A program made the translations under genes and the position numbers. This document shows, piece after piece, positions 1 to 8,121 of a stretch of DNA of 24,659 bases. Position 1 is the first letter of the stretch. The number at the start of each line of letters is the position of its first letter. The DNA lies in assembly GCA_937958345.1 (NCBI GenBank), contig CALGNW010000278.1:1-24659 (forward strand), read 5' to 3'. This DNA is from an uncultured Neomegalonema sp. (lineage in GTDB: Bacteria; Pseudomonadota; Alphaproteobacteria; Rhodobacterales; Rhodobacteraceae). The notes beneath the pieces were generated by a model that was not told the DNA's origin, did not search any database, and saw only the letters and a program-made list of their open reading frames with translations.

Positions 1-1
1 C

Positions 2-1255
2 CTGATTGCTGCCGGCGCTTGCGCCGTTTTGCGCGAGAAACTGGCGGGTTTTCTCACAAATTCCGAGGGTTTTGCAACGTTCGGGAACTGTGGTCTCGAT
101 GAAGATTACGAGATGATCCGCGATCAGTTCCGCCGCTTTGCCGATGAAAAAGTCATCCCGTTTGCCCATGAATGGCATCTTAAGGACGAGTTGATTCCTA
201 TGGAAATCATCTCTGAGATGTCGGAACTGGGCGTTTTCGGCCTCACAATCCCCGAAGAACACGGCGGTTTCGGGATGAGCAAAACCGCGATGTGTGTTGT
301 TTCCGAAGAGCTTTCCCGCGGTTATATCGGTGTCGGCTCGCTCGGCACACGCACCGAAATCGCTGCCGAGCTGATCCTGGCAGGCGGGACGGACGCGCAA
401 AAGGCGTATTGGCTACCGAAACTCGCTTCAGGCGAGACGCTGCCTACGGCTGTTTTCACAGAACCCAACACAGGGTCTGACCTTGGATCATTGAAAACAA
501 AAGGAAAAAAGGATGGCGACGAATGGGTGCTGTCCGGCAACAAGACGTGGATTACACACGCAGCGCGTGCAGATATAATGACCGTTCTCGCCAGAACTGT
601 CGAGGGCACAACCGATCACCGCGGCCTGAGCATGTTCATCGCCCCGAAAGAGCGCGGTGATTGCTCAAATCCTTTTCCGAACAAAGAGATAAGCGGCGGC
701 GAAATCGAAGTCCTCGGCTATCGCGGTATGAAGGAATACACGGTCGCGTTCGACGATTACAAGATTCCGGGCGATGCTTTGCTGGGCGGCGAAGAAGGAC
801 AGGGCTTTAGGCAACTGATGAAAACCTTTGAATCTGCAAGGATTCAAACAGCGGCGCGCGCCGTCGGCGTCGCACAAAACGCGCTGGAACTCGGCCTGAC
901 CTACGCGCAGGACCGTGAGCAGTTCGGCAAACCGCTGTCGGCATTTCCGCGCGTCGCAGGCAAGCTGGCGATTATGGCCGTCGAAATAATGATCGCGCGT
1001 CAGCTAACTTACTTTTCTGCAAGGGAAAAAGACGCCGACCGCCGCTGTGATCTGGAGGCGGGGATGGCGAAACTGTTGGGCGCGCGGGTCGCGTGGGCCT
1101 GTGCCGACAATGCGCTGCAAATTCATGGCGGTAACGGGTTTGCTTTAGAGTACCCCGTCAGCCGCGTGCTATGCGATAGCCGAATCCTCAACATCTTTGA
1201 GGGCGCCGCCGAAATTCAGGCGGGCGTCATCGCGCGGCGACTGCTGGAAACGTAG
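2..1255 (+). CDS. mcd: (2S)-methylsuccinyl-CoA dehydrogenase, 5'-truncated by the window
   Basis: Flavin-dependent acyl-CoA dehydrogenase. Its closest recognisable match is Mcd, which oxidises (2S)-methylsuccinyl-CoA to mesaconyl-CoA in the ethylmalonyl-CoA pathway for acetyl-CoA assimilation. The reading frame is open to the left edge with no stop, so the gene begins outside the window; a TTG at 29 is not a credible start. About 417 residues are visible. Mcd proteins are longer than ordinary acyl-CoA dehydrogenases because of an N-terminal extension, which fits the missing part. Mcd-like stretches include EELSRGYIGVGSLGTR, FTEPNTGSDLGSL, TWITHAARAD, GGEIEVLGYRGMKEY and ALQIHGGNGFALEYP. The Glu in NIFEGAAEIQ, 18 residues from the C-terminus, aligns with the usual catalytic base. 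Family assignment is certain. The Mcd subtype is from remembered family motifs, not an alignment. Confidence 0.87.
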   Translation: MIAAGACAVLREKLAGFLTNSEGFATFGNCGLDEDYEMIRDQFRRFADEKVIPFAHEWHLKDELIPMEIISEMSELGVFGLTIPEEHGGFGMSKTAMCVVSEELSRGYIGVGSLGTRTEIAAELILAGGTDAQKAYWLPKLASGETLPTAVFTEPNTGSDLGSLKTKGKKDGDEWVLSGNKTWITHAARADIMTVLARTVEGTTDHRGLSMFIAPKERGDCSNPFPNKEISGGEIEVLGYRGMKEYTVAFDDYKIPGDALLGGEEGQGFRQLMKTFESARIQTAARAVGVAQNALELGLTYAQDREQFGKPLSAFPRVAGKLAIMAVEIMIARQLTYFSAREKDADRRCDLEAGMAKLLGARVAWACADNALQIHGGNGFALEYPVSRVLCDSRILNIFEGAAEIQAGVIARRLLET

Positions 1256-1335
1256 GGGACGGGCGTTCTAACTCTCGTACTCGCCTCTGAGGTGCGCTAC
1301 GCTGCCTCCTGTTACAATTTGTTCAGGAGAATCCG

Positions 1336-2115
1336 ATGTTTCGTAGCCTAGCGTTTGCCGCACTCATACTTTCCGCATGCACGGCTCCTCCCTCCGGAGG
1401 TGGCGGGGGCGGCACACCCCAGGGGCCTCAGCCCGTCGCTCTCATAGGAAGCTACACACTGATCGAGTTGAACGGACGCCCCGTCCCTGCCGGCGTGACG
1501 CTCGATCTCGCCGGAGACGGCAGTTTTGGCGGCCAAGCACCCTGTAATCGGTATTTCGGCGGCTATTCTGCCGGCAGTGATTTCAGCTTCGGGTTCTCGC
1601 AAATCGGCGCGACGCGCGCAGCCTGTCCGCAACTCGCCCTTGAGGGCGCGTATTTGAGTGCACTCGGAACGGCAACGCAGTTTCGTCCCGGACGGGAGGG
1701 CGATACAATCGCGTTCCTCGACGCGAGCGGCACGACAGTAGCCAGCTATGTCAGGGCATCGTCGCCGGGCGCGCATGTCGATATCAGCGGCAATTGGGTC
1801 ATCACAGCAGCGCAAGTAAACGGAGTTTTGACGCCAAATCCCGGGCCGACCAGTGCAGGGGTCACCTTCACAAGCGCAACACGTGAATTTAGTGCAAACT
1901 TAGGCTGCAACAACGCCAGCGGGCCATACACCCGCAATGGAAATTCGATTGATTTCGGCGCGATCGCAGTCACAACCCGCCAGTGCTTTGCACCTGCACC
2001 GCTTGAGGGGCCGCTGTTGGCCGCCTTCAATCTCGTCCAGACAATCGTGCAAACGCCGACGGGAATTGATCTGACGGATGCCGCAGGTCAGCCGCTTATC
2101 AGGCTGACGCGCTAA
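1336..2115 (+). CDS. Lipoprotein with two META (HslJ-like) domains
   Basis: 259-residue predicted lipoprotein. A short hydrophobic signal ends in the lipobox LSAC with Cys15 as the lipidation site, followed by a flexible Pro/Gly-rich linker (about 16-32). Two META/DUF306 repeats follow: residues about 35-140 (GSYTLIELNGRPVP, a CNRYFGGY segment, RAACPQL) and about 150-258 (GNWVITAAQVNG, GCNNASGPY, TRQCFAP). Each repeat keeps the family's pair of cysteines. META/HslJ proteins occur in envelope lipoproteins and stress-linked proteins; their biochemical role is poorly defined. The start is supported by AGGAGA five bases before the ATG. It lies 80 bases after mcd on the same strand, but nothing suggests a shared function. 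Confidence 0.85.
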   Translation: MFRSLAFAALILSACTAPPSGGGGGGTPQGPQPVALIGSYTLIELNGRPVPAGVTLDLAGDGSFGGQAPCNRYFGGYSAGSDFSFGFSQIGATRAACPQLALEGAYLSALGTATQFRPGREGDTIAFLDASGTTVASYVRASSPGAHVDISGNWVITAAQVNGVLTPNPGPTSAGVTFTSATREFSANLGCNNASGPYTRNGNSIDFGAIAVTTRQCFAPAPLEGPLLAAFNLVQTIVQTPTGIDLTDAAGQPLIRLTR

Positions 2116-2850
2116 TCAAGACGGGCGACCCTCGGGATAGCCTGCCTCGACATTTTGTAAGTGGCAGGCTGTTTCGATGCGTTCTTCCAAAAGCGCCATG
2201 AACGGCGTTGCTTCCATACCTGCGGGTATCGGCTCAAGAAACTCCATAACGATGGTTCCCGGATATCTGAGAAAACTGTTCCGTCCCCAGAAAAGTCCCG
2301 CATTCGTCGCTGTTGGCACGCAAGGAACCTGAATTGTATCAACGATCTTCCAGACCCCGATCTTGAACGGAGCCTGCACGGCCGGTGCGACGCGCGTTCC
2401 TTGCGGAAAGATCACTGTCTGACCCGGTCCGTCGGCCTTCTGCTGCTTCACGATACCCTCGACCATTGATCGCACGGCCGCACCTTTCTTACCGCGGGCA
2501 ACAGGGATACCGCCGATACGCGCTCCGTAGAGACCGAGAACAGGCGCATAAAGCAATTCGCGTTTAAAAACATAGCGTGGACGCGGGAGTGCAACCATGA
2601 TCAGGACCATGTCGATAAACGACTGGTGCTTCGCAGCGAGAACGACTTCGGTGTCCGGAGCCTCTCCCCGGATCTCATAGTCGATGCCGCAAATGACTCT
2701 CATCAACCACAGGATCGTGTGGGAATATGCGCGCATAACGCCATACGTTCCCTCGCGCGAATACAGCGCAAACGGCAGTCCGAGCAGACCGTATATCGGC
2801 ATCAGAAAATAGATTAGAAAGTTGAAGATCGCGGACCGAATGTAAATCAT
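2116..2850 (-). CDS. plsC: 1-acyl-sn-glycerol-3-phosphate acyltransferase (PlsC family)
   Basis: 244-residue membrane-associated acyltransferase that would add the second acyl chain to lysophosphatidic acid in phospholipid synthesis. An N-terminal hydrophobic segment (about 8-30) precedes the PlsC domain. The catalytic H-X4-D motif is His75/Asp80 in KHQSFID. The usual FPEGTR motif appears as FPQGTR at 148-153, with Gln replacing Glu. I chose the start at 2850, giving MIYIRSAIF, rather than the longer frame to 2949, because the upstream codons lie inside ftsX. The ATG overlaps the ftsX stop as TGATG, so translation is probably coupled. It is third in an ftsE-ftsX-plsC run. An OlsA-type ornithine-lipid acyltransferase is a less likely alternative. 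Confidence 0.9.
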   Translation of the reverse strand: MIYIRSAIFNFLIYFLMPIYGLLGLPFALYSREGTYGVMRAYSHTILWLMRVICGIDYEIRGEAPDTEVVLAAKHQSFIDMVLIMVALPRPRYVFKRELLYAPVLGLYGARIGGIPVARGKKGAAVRSMVEGIVKQQKADGPGQTVIFPQGTRVAPAVQAPFKIGVWKIVDTIQVPCVPTATNAGLFWGRNSFLRYPGTIVMEFLEPIPAGMEATPFMALLEERIETACHLQNVEAGYPEGRPS

Positions 2851-3713
2851 CACGCACCGCGCCTTAATGTACCAAGAACCGTAATACGAGCCGCAAGCAC
2901 ACAGACCAAGACGGCAAAAACCACGACCCCCAAAAGCAGGAACCACCAATAGCCGGATAAATCGAGCGACGGCAGTGCCCGGCTTACGGTTGAGAGCGCA
3001 TCAAAACTCACCATCGCGCCGAGTGCGAGGATGCACCCGACGATACCACCGATCAAACCAAGCCAGAAATATCGCGTTTGGTAGAGACCGGCAACGTACC
3101 GGTCCTCGGCTCCGGCGAGACGCAAGGTTGCTATATTGGCACTCTGCGCCGACAAACCGGACCTCACGCTGAGAATAACAACCGCCGCAATCGCCAACGC
3201 ACAGACGATCAGCGCGCCAAGCGCGACACTGCGTACCGCATGCGCGGCGGACGCCGCTCGCCCGCGCCACTCGCCATGATCATCATAGACCGCCCCCGTA
3301 GCTGCACCATCAAGCCTTGCCTGCACAATCGAAGTATCAGGCTCATTGGCGGAATCTATTGTGACGGCGACAATTGCGGGCGCTGGCAAGTCTGACAGTT
3401 CAGGGGCCGCCCCGAACCACGGTTCCAGCAAAGCTGCAACCTCGTCTTCGGTCAGCGGCACGGCATCAATAACACCCTCGGTGCTTTTTAAGATGTCGAG
3501 CACGATATCAAGCTGCTGCTCCGGCGCGCCCTCCTCCGCACCAATCCGGACGGTCGCCGCACCGGACAAGCCGTCGGTCCATGCACCCGCTAACTTCGAC
3601 GCACCCAGTGCGCCAGCCAGAGCAAAGCACGCCAAAAAAGCCATGGCAGCAACGATCAATGCCATCAGGATGCCACCGCCGGACCTGAACGGAATCAACG
3701 AACTGTTTCTCAT
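2850..3713 (-). CDS. ftsX: Cell division protein FtsX
   Basis: 287-residue inner-membrane protein. With FtsE it forms the divisome ABC-type complex that controls peptidoglycan hydrolysis at septation. The FtsX layout is visible: a first membrane segment (about 14-38), a large periplasmic loop (about 40-160), then three membrane segments near 165-185, 215-240 and 255-280. The motif NIATLRLAGAEDRYVAGLYQ, in the cytoplasmic loop after the second membrane segment, is typical. Its ATG overlaps the ftsE stop by four bases (ATGA), and its own stop overlaps the plsC start. Sequence conservation in this family is low, so the call rests on topology and on the neighbouring FtsE. Confidence 0.9.
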   Translation of the reverse strand: MRNSSLIPFRSGGGILMALIVAAMAFLACFALAGALGASKLAGAWTDGLSGAATVRIGAEEGAPEQQLDIVLDILKSTEGVIDAVPLTEDEVAALLEPWFGAAPELSDLPAPAIVAVTIDSANEPDTSIVQARLDGAATGAVYDDHGEWRGRAASAAHAVRSVALGALIVCALAIAAVVILSVRSGLSAQSANIATLRLAGAEDRYVAGLYQTRYFWLGLIGGIVGCILALGAMVSFDALSTVSRALPSLDLSGYWWFLLLGVVVFAVLVCVLAARITVLGTLRRGA

Positions 3714-4375
3714 GCCGCCACCCCGCCGCTCGATGTGCCTGACTTCAGATCTATCGTCGGTTTTTTTGAACGCTTCACCAAATCCGCATCATGTGTTGCG
3801 AAAACAACCGTCTTGCCCAGACGGTTCATTTCCATGAACAACTGCATGATCCGCTCGGCCATCTCGGGATCGACACTGCCGGTCGGTTCGTCCGCAAGAA
3901 TGATGTCGGGTGACGCCACCACAGCTCTTGCGATTGCGACCCGCTGCTTTTCGCCGCCGGAAAGCTGCGGTGGCCGGATATGCATTTGCCCGCCCAGACC
4001 AACCCATTGAAGCATTTCAGCAACGTTATCGCGGTACTCGACCTCTCGCGCACCGGCGACTCGCAACGGCAGCGCGACGTTTTCAGCCGCAGTCAGATGG
4101 TCTAACAGCCGAAAATCCTGAAAGACGACCCCGATCCGCCTCCGAAACCATGCAATCTCGTCACGGGTAAGCGTCGAGATATCGCGTCCAAACAGCGAAA
4201 TTTTTCCCGCAGATGGCAAGTCGTCCAGATATAACAGCCTCAGCAGTGAGCTTTTTCCCGCACCCGATGCGCCAGTGATGAACGTGAACGCGCCATCCGG
4301 CACGTCAAAACTCAATCCCTGCAACACATCCGGACCCCGGCCATACCGAAATCCGACATTTTCAAACAGAATCAA
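3710..4375 (-). CDS. ftsE: Cell division ATP-binding protein FtsE (TTG start)
   Basis: 221-residue ABC ATPase, the cytoplasmic partner of FtsX. Visible motifs are Walker A GASGAGKS (35-42), the Q-loop region VVFQDFRLL, the signature LSGGEKQR, Walker B IILADEP and the H-loop ATHD. The longer open frame to 4537 adds about 54 residues that look nothing like FtsE. I place the start at TTG 4375 because AGGGAGG lies five bases upstream, and the resulting length and N-terminus (LILFENVGFRYG) match FtsE. The stop overlaps the ftsX start by four bases. The upstream 261 bases also serve the divergent zinc-ribbon gene. Confidence 0.92.
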   Translation of the reverse strand: MILFENVGFRYGRGPDVLQGLSFDVPDGAFTFITGASGAGKSSLLRLLYLDDLPSAGKISLFGRDISTLTRDEIAWFRRRIGVVFQDFRLLDHLTAAENVALPLRVAGAREVEYRDNVAEMLQWVGLGGQMHIRPPQLSGGEKQRVAIARAVVASPDIILADEPTGSVDPEMAERIMQLFMEMNRLGKTVVFATHDADLVKRSKKPTIDLKSGTSSGGVAA

Positions 4376-4636
4376 GTCTGCCTCCCTGCTTGGTGCATGA
4401 CGCGAAAAGGTTGATACACATCCGGCTTGCGTTCGGCCACCTTTGAGGCAAAACCTGTTAAGCATATTTGTGACCGTTACCCAATGGTGCTCCGAGCCTT
4501 TATTCCGCTTGAAACTGAGGGCGTTATGTCGAACCACACGCGCAGCAACAGCCGAATTGCATCATTTCGGCACACATGGTTTCTTGCGCATTGAAATACA
4601 CGCTCGATTCGAATTGAAGGCAGGGAAATCCATTAC
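4376..4636. promoter_or_regulatory. Divergent intergenic region between ftsE and the zinc-ribbon gene
   Basis: 261 bases separating two genes read in opposite directions, so promoters for both must start here or further inside the neighbours. I saw no convincing consensus -35/-10 pair or strong palindrome. The open frames crossing it are continuations of ftsE or shadows with no protein-like character. The role is inferred from gene orientation only. Confidence 0.4.
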
Positions 4637-5590
4637 ATGTCCGAGAAATTGATTGTTGCCTGCCCGGCATGCGAAACGCGGTTCGTTGCACCGCTTGAAA
4701 AATTTCTGCCGAACGGACGTAAGGTTCGATGCGCAAAATGCGGCCACGCTTGGTTTCAAAACATCGACGGAAGCGCGACGGACATCGCGACGCACGCAAC
4801 AACAACGACACCTAATCCCGAGCGCGTAGCGCCCGCGGCCGTCGCGCCGGTTGTCGCAGCCCAAGCCGCACCTCCGTCCGAGAGCATTATGGATCGCGCG
4901 GCGCAAGCGGTCGATCCGCACGCACATGAACAGGTGCAACATGCCCGCGAAACAGGGGTCGCTCAACCCGAGCAATTCGACCATGACAGCCGATTGACCG
5001 CCGGACCGGCAGCCTCCGGTTCAGCCGCCGGAGTCGCTGTGGCAAGTGGTACCGCATCCGCAGGTGTCGGCACAGAAGACGTGGGAGACGGCGTCAGCAA
5101 GCCCGCCCGCCGGAAGCCGAGCCCGGAAAAACGTCGCTGGCTACCCCGGATTCTATTCTACACGGTTGCTGCTGCGCTGATCGCTGGCGCGGTCAGCTAC
5201 TTCTTTAAGGACGAAATCGTCGAAAAGGCACCAGACCTTGATCCCCCTCTGACAAGCTGGAAGCAGAACGTCGACGCCGTCGTTTCGAAGGTCATTCCTC
5301 CGGCCCGTCCGATGAAGATCGAGAATGTAAAATACGATATAAACGAGGTTGACGAGGAACCGGCGCTTTTGGTCACTGCCGATGTTCTGAACAGCAGTGC
5401 CAAGTTGGAAGAAGCCCCCAAACTTGTCGTGACACTCTTCGGCGAAAATAACGCCATCCTCGAAAAACTCAGCCTCGCGCCGGAGGACTTGGACGGCAAA
5501 ATCGAAGCCGGGGAAAGCGCACCCTATTTCTTGCGGATGCCCTATCCGCCCGAAGACCTGACACGGGTCGAGGTTGACTTCGCCGACTAA
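4637..5590 (+). CDS. Membrane-anchored MJ0042-type zinc-ribbon protein with DUF3426-like C-terminus
   Basis: 317 residues in four parts. An N-terminal zinc ribbon has Cys9-X2-Cys12 and Cys32-X2-Cys35 (CPAC ... CAKC, MJ0042 type). A low-complexity Ala/Thr/Pro linker spans about 45-165. One membrane span lies near 169-190 (ILFYTVAAALIAGAVSYFF). A C-terminal domain at about 215-317 resembles DUF3426 and probably folds outside the cytoplasm. Such zinc-ribbon anchored proteins recur opposite ftsE in alphaproteobacteria; their role is unknown. AGGGA lies about ten bases before the ATG. The zinc ribbon is clear; the C-terminal family name is less certain. Confidence 0.83.
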   Translation: MSEKLIVACPACETRFVAPLEKFLPNGRKVRCAKCGHAWFQNIDGSATDIATHATTTTPNPERVAPAAVAPVVAAQAAPPSESIMDRAAQAVDPHAHEQVQHARETGVAQPEQFDHDSRLTAGPAASGSAAGVAVASGTASAGVGTEDVGDGVSKPARRKPSPEKRRWLPRILFYTVAAALIAGAVSYFFKDEIVEKAPDLDPPLTSWKQNVDAVVSKVIPPARPMKIENVKYDINEVDEEPALLVTADVLNSSAKLEEAPKLVVTLFGENNAILEKLSLAPEDLDGKIEAGESAPYFLRMPYPPEDLTRVEVDFAD

Positions 5591-5619
5591 GCGTTCGGTC
5601 GAAAAAGGTCGACTTTTGA

Positions 5620-5642
5620 CGCCCGGCTTAAAGCGCCGGGCG
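5620..5642 (+). terminator. Strong GC-rich hairpin after the zinc-ribbon gene
   Basis: CGCCCGGC at 5620-5627 pairs perfectly with GCCGGGCG at 5635-5642 around a seven-base loop. It begins 29 bases after the zinc-ribbon stop and about 80 bases before the ABC ATPase start. It lacks a following T-run, so it may be a weak terminator, an mRNA-stabilising hairpin, or neither. Confidence 0.4.
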
Positions 5643-5721
5643 CTGTGTCCACGGTTCATTAAACATAAAGACCGCGCCGGTTACGCTCGTTCGCACATCC
5701 TTCGTGAAGTGCGAGAATTCA

Positions 5722-6525
5722 ATGCGGAACCCCGGCCTGTCCTCCCCAGCCCTCGAAATCACGGATCTGCGTAAGGCTTTTGACAAACCCGCCGTAGACG
5801 GTTTGTCATTATCCATCGGCACGGGCGAATTTTACGCGCTGTTGGGTCCAAACGGCGCCGGTAAAACAACAACCCTGCGGATGGTCGCCGGTTTGCTTGA
5901 AGCGGACGCGGGCAGCGTATCCATTTGCGGCGTTGATGCGTTTGCCAACTCTATCGAGGCAAAACGCGTGCTGGCATGGGTTCCCGACGAGCCGATGATT
6001 TACGACAAGCTTACCCCTCTCGAGTATCTCGAATTCGTCTCCGGGCTTTGGGGCATGAACCCCGATCACGCCCGCTTCAAAGCGGACAGCTTGCTTGAAC
6101 AATTCGGACTTGCCGAACAAGCGGATGTTCGGTGCGGCGGGTTCTCGAAAGGGATGCGCCAAAAAGTTGCGCTGGCAGGCGCGCTCGTGCACGAACCCCG
6201 GCTCATCATTCTGGACGAGCCACTGACGGGGCTGGATGCAGGTTCGGCGCGGCAGGTTAAAACCGTCTTGCGGGGTCTCGTTGCAGACGGAGTGACAGTT
6301 ATTATGACCACACATATTCTCGAGGTCGCCGAACGTATGGCCGACCGCATCGGCATTATCGCGAAAGGCCGGCTGGTAACCGAGGGAACGCTCAAAGAGT
6401 TGAGCGAACGCGCCAGTGCGAGCGGTATGACACTCGAGGACATCTTTTTGGAAGTCGTCGGTGCTAACATGCAGCCGGCATCGGCAAAATCCCCAACAGC
6501 GCATGCAAGCGGCTCTGCGGCATGA
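5722..6525 (+). CDS. ABC transporter ATP-binding protein (CcmA-like exporter family)
   Basis: 267-residue nucleotide-binding subunit of an exporter. Motifs are Walker A GPNGAGKT (42-49), the signature FSKGMRQK, Walker B LIILDEP and the H-loop TTH. The sequence resembles the CcmA/multidrug-type ATPases that pair with ABC-2-like permeases. I prefer ATG 5722 over the in-frame GTG at 5704: a weak GAGA lies about five bases before the ATG, and nothing similar precedes the GTG. The stop overlaps the permease start by four bases (ATGA), so the two subunits are coupled. The substrate cannot be told from sequence. Confidence 0.88.
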   Translation: MRNPGLSSPALEITDLRKAFDKPAVDGLSLSIGTGEFYALLGPNGAGKTTTLRMVAGLLEADAGSVSICGVDAFANSIEAKRVLAWVPDEPMIYDKLTPLEYLEFVSGLWGMNPDHARFKADSLLEQFGLAEQADVRCGGFSKGMRQKVALAGALVHEPRLIILDEPLTGLDAGSARQVKTVLRGLVADGVTVIMTTHILEVAERMADRIGIIAKGRLVTEGTLKELSERASASGMTLEDIFLEVVGANMQPASAKSPTAHASGSAA

Positions 6526-8072
6526 CCCGCTCTGCGCTCATCCGGTTCACACATCACGAAATCCGGCTCGCATGGCGTGACTGGGCATGGCTGTTTGCTG
6601 GGCGTCGCAACGCAACGACAAACCGTGCCATTTGCGGAATCGCCATTTTTGCCGCGATCCTTCATTTGATTGGCTATGCTGTTCTGAAGGGTTTTTTTGA
6701 GCGGGGCGGCAGCGTCGATCAAACCGCGTTGGCCGTAATCTCGGTCAGCGTTGTTCTAAGCTTCACCATGTTGCTTTCGCAGGCAATGGAATCTGTCACC
6801 CGCGCATTTTACGCACGCGATGACCTTGATCTGATCCTGTCGTCACCCGCACCGTCACGCGATTTGTTTATGGTTCGGATTGGCATGATGGGAATGACAA
6901 GCTGGTTGATGTCCATTCTGCTTATCGCGCCCTTTTTGAATGTCGCGACTTTCCTCGGCGGTGTAAACTGGCTGGCAGGGTATGCTGTCATGCTGTCGGT
7001 CGCCCTGCTGGCGACGGGTAGCGCGGTATTGAGCACGCTGCTGATGTTCAAAACCTTCGGTGCGAAACGCACGAGGCTTTTCGCACAGATCACCGCAGCA
7101 GTTGTCGGAGCGGCCTTTTTGATCGGACTGCAACTGGTCGCAATCATCTCTTACGGCTCAATGTCCCGGTTTTCTCTATTCAACGAAACTTTTCTGACGA
7201 ACCACGCGCCCGCCACGGAGTCCGGTCTGTGGTTGCTGGCGCGCGCTGTGACCGGCGACGCGGATTCACTTCTGCTGATCGTCGGCGGTTCATTTACGTT
7301 CTTCGCGCTTGCCACGTATACCGGCGCCGTTCAGTTCAGAAAGATCGTGGTCGCCGCTTTGGGTGTCGCGGATGGCACGCACAGGCAAAAGCGACGGCAG
7401 CGCATGTTTGTCATGCGCTCGGTCAATGGCGCATTGGTTCACAAAGAACTTAAACTGATCGGGCGCGACCCGTGGCTTATCTCTCAGACATTGATGCAGG
7501 TACTCTATCTGTTGCCGCCCGCTTTCATGCTTTGGATCAGCTTCGGAACAGAGACCCAAGTCTCTGTCATCGTTGCACCGGTTATCGTGATGGCGGTTGG
7601 CCAACTCGCGGGCGGTTTGGCTTGGCTTACGATCTCGGGAGAAGATGCGCCGGACCTGATCGCGACCGCGCCGGTTTCGGACGATGCGAAATTGTGGGCG
7701 AAGGTAAAGGCGGTTCTTCTTATCATCGCCGCTCTCATCGCCCCTATGGCTTTGGCACTGGCGTCAGTGTCGGCTTGGGGGGCGGTCGTCACATTCGCCG
7801 GGGCGATGACCGCGGCCAGCTGTGCGATCCTCGTGCAGCTTTGGTTCCGTTCTCAGGCAAAGCGGACGATGTTCAGACGCAGACAGGTCGCGTCCAAGGT
7901 ATCGACCTTTGCCGAGGCCGCAGCCTCGATCCTTTGCGCCGGAACAACAGCTCTTGTCGCGGCATCACAGCCCTTCGCGATCATTCCGGCCCTGCTACTG
8001 GCCTTCGTCATGGGCCTGACATGGCATTTGGCAAAAGGGTCGCGTCCGTCCCGCCCTCACGCAATGGCGTGA
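6522..8072 (+). CDS. ABC transporter permease (ABC-2-like), large single-chain
   Basis: 516-residue polytopic membrane protein with roughly ten to twelve hydrophobic segments in two clusters (about 40-290 and 325-505), separated by a basic cytoplasmic stretch near residues 285-300 (HRQKRRQRMF). It starts inside the stop of the preceding ATPase gene, so it is the cognate permease. Its size suggests two fused half-permease units, which would make one chain plus two ATPases sufficient; this is inference. Substrate unknown. It converges with the DUF4175 gene, leaving 49 bases between the two stops. Confidence 0.8.
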   Translation: MTRSALIRFTHHEIRLAWRDWAWLFAGRRNATTNRAICGIAIFAAILHLIGYAVLKGFFERGGSVDQTALAVISVSVVLSFTMLLSQAMESVTRAFYARDDLDLILSSPAPSRDLFMVRIGMMGMTSWLMSILLIAPFLNVATFLGGVNWLAGYAVMLSVALLATGSAVLSTLLMFKTFGAKRTRLFAQITAAVVGAAFLIGLQLVAIISYGSMSRFSLFNETFLTNHAPATESGLWLLARAVTGDADSLLLIVGGSFTFFALATYTGAVQFRKIVVAALGVADGTHRQKRRQRMFVMRSVNGALVHKELKLIGRDPWLISQTLMQVLYLLPPAFMLWISFGTETQVSVIVAPVIVMAVGQLAGGLAWLTISGEDAPDLIATAPVSDDAKLWAKVKAVLLIIAALIAPMALALASVSAWGAVVTFAGAMTAASCAILVQLWFRSQAKRTMFRRRQVASKVSTFAEAAASILCAGTTALVAASQPFAIIPALLLAFVMGLTWHLAKGSRPSRPHAMA

Positions 8073-8121
8073 CGGGCGTGGCTGGCACAATCGCTGAATC
8101 GCTCAATCGGTTAGCGGAAAG

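Noticed and set aside
29..31. TTG as start of the acyl-CoA dehydrogenase
   Set aside because: The same frame stays open to the left edge and Mcd proteins have a longer N-terminus, so the gene continues outside the window.
5704..5706. GTG as start of the ABC ATPase
   Set aside because: No ribosome-binding sequence before it; the ATG at 5722 is better placed, though the choice is not certain.
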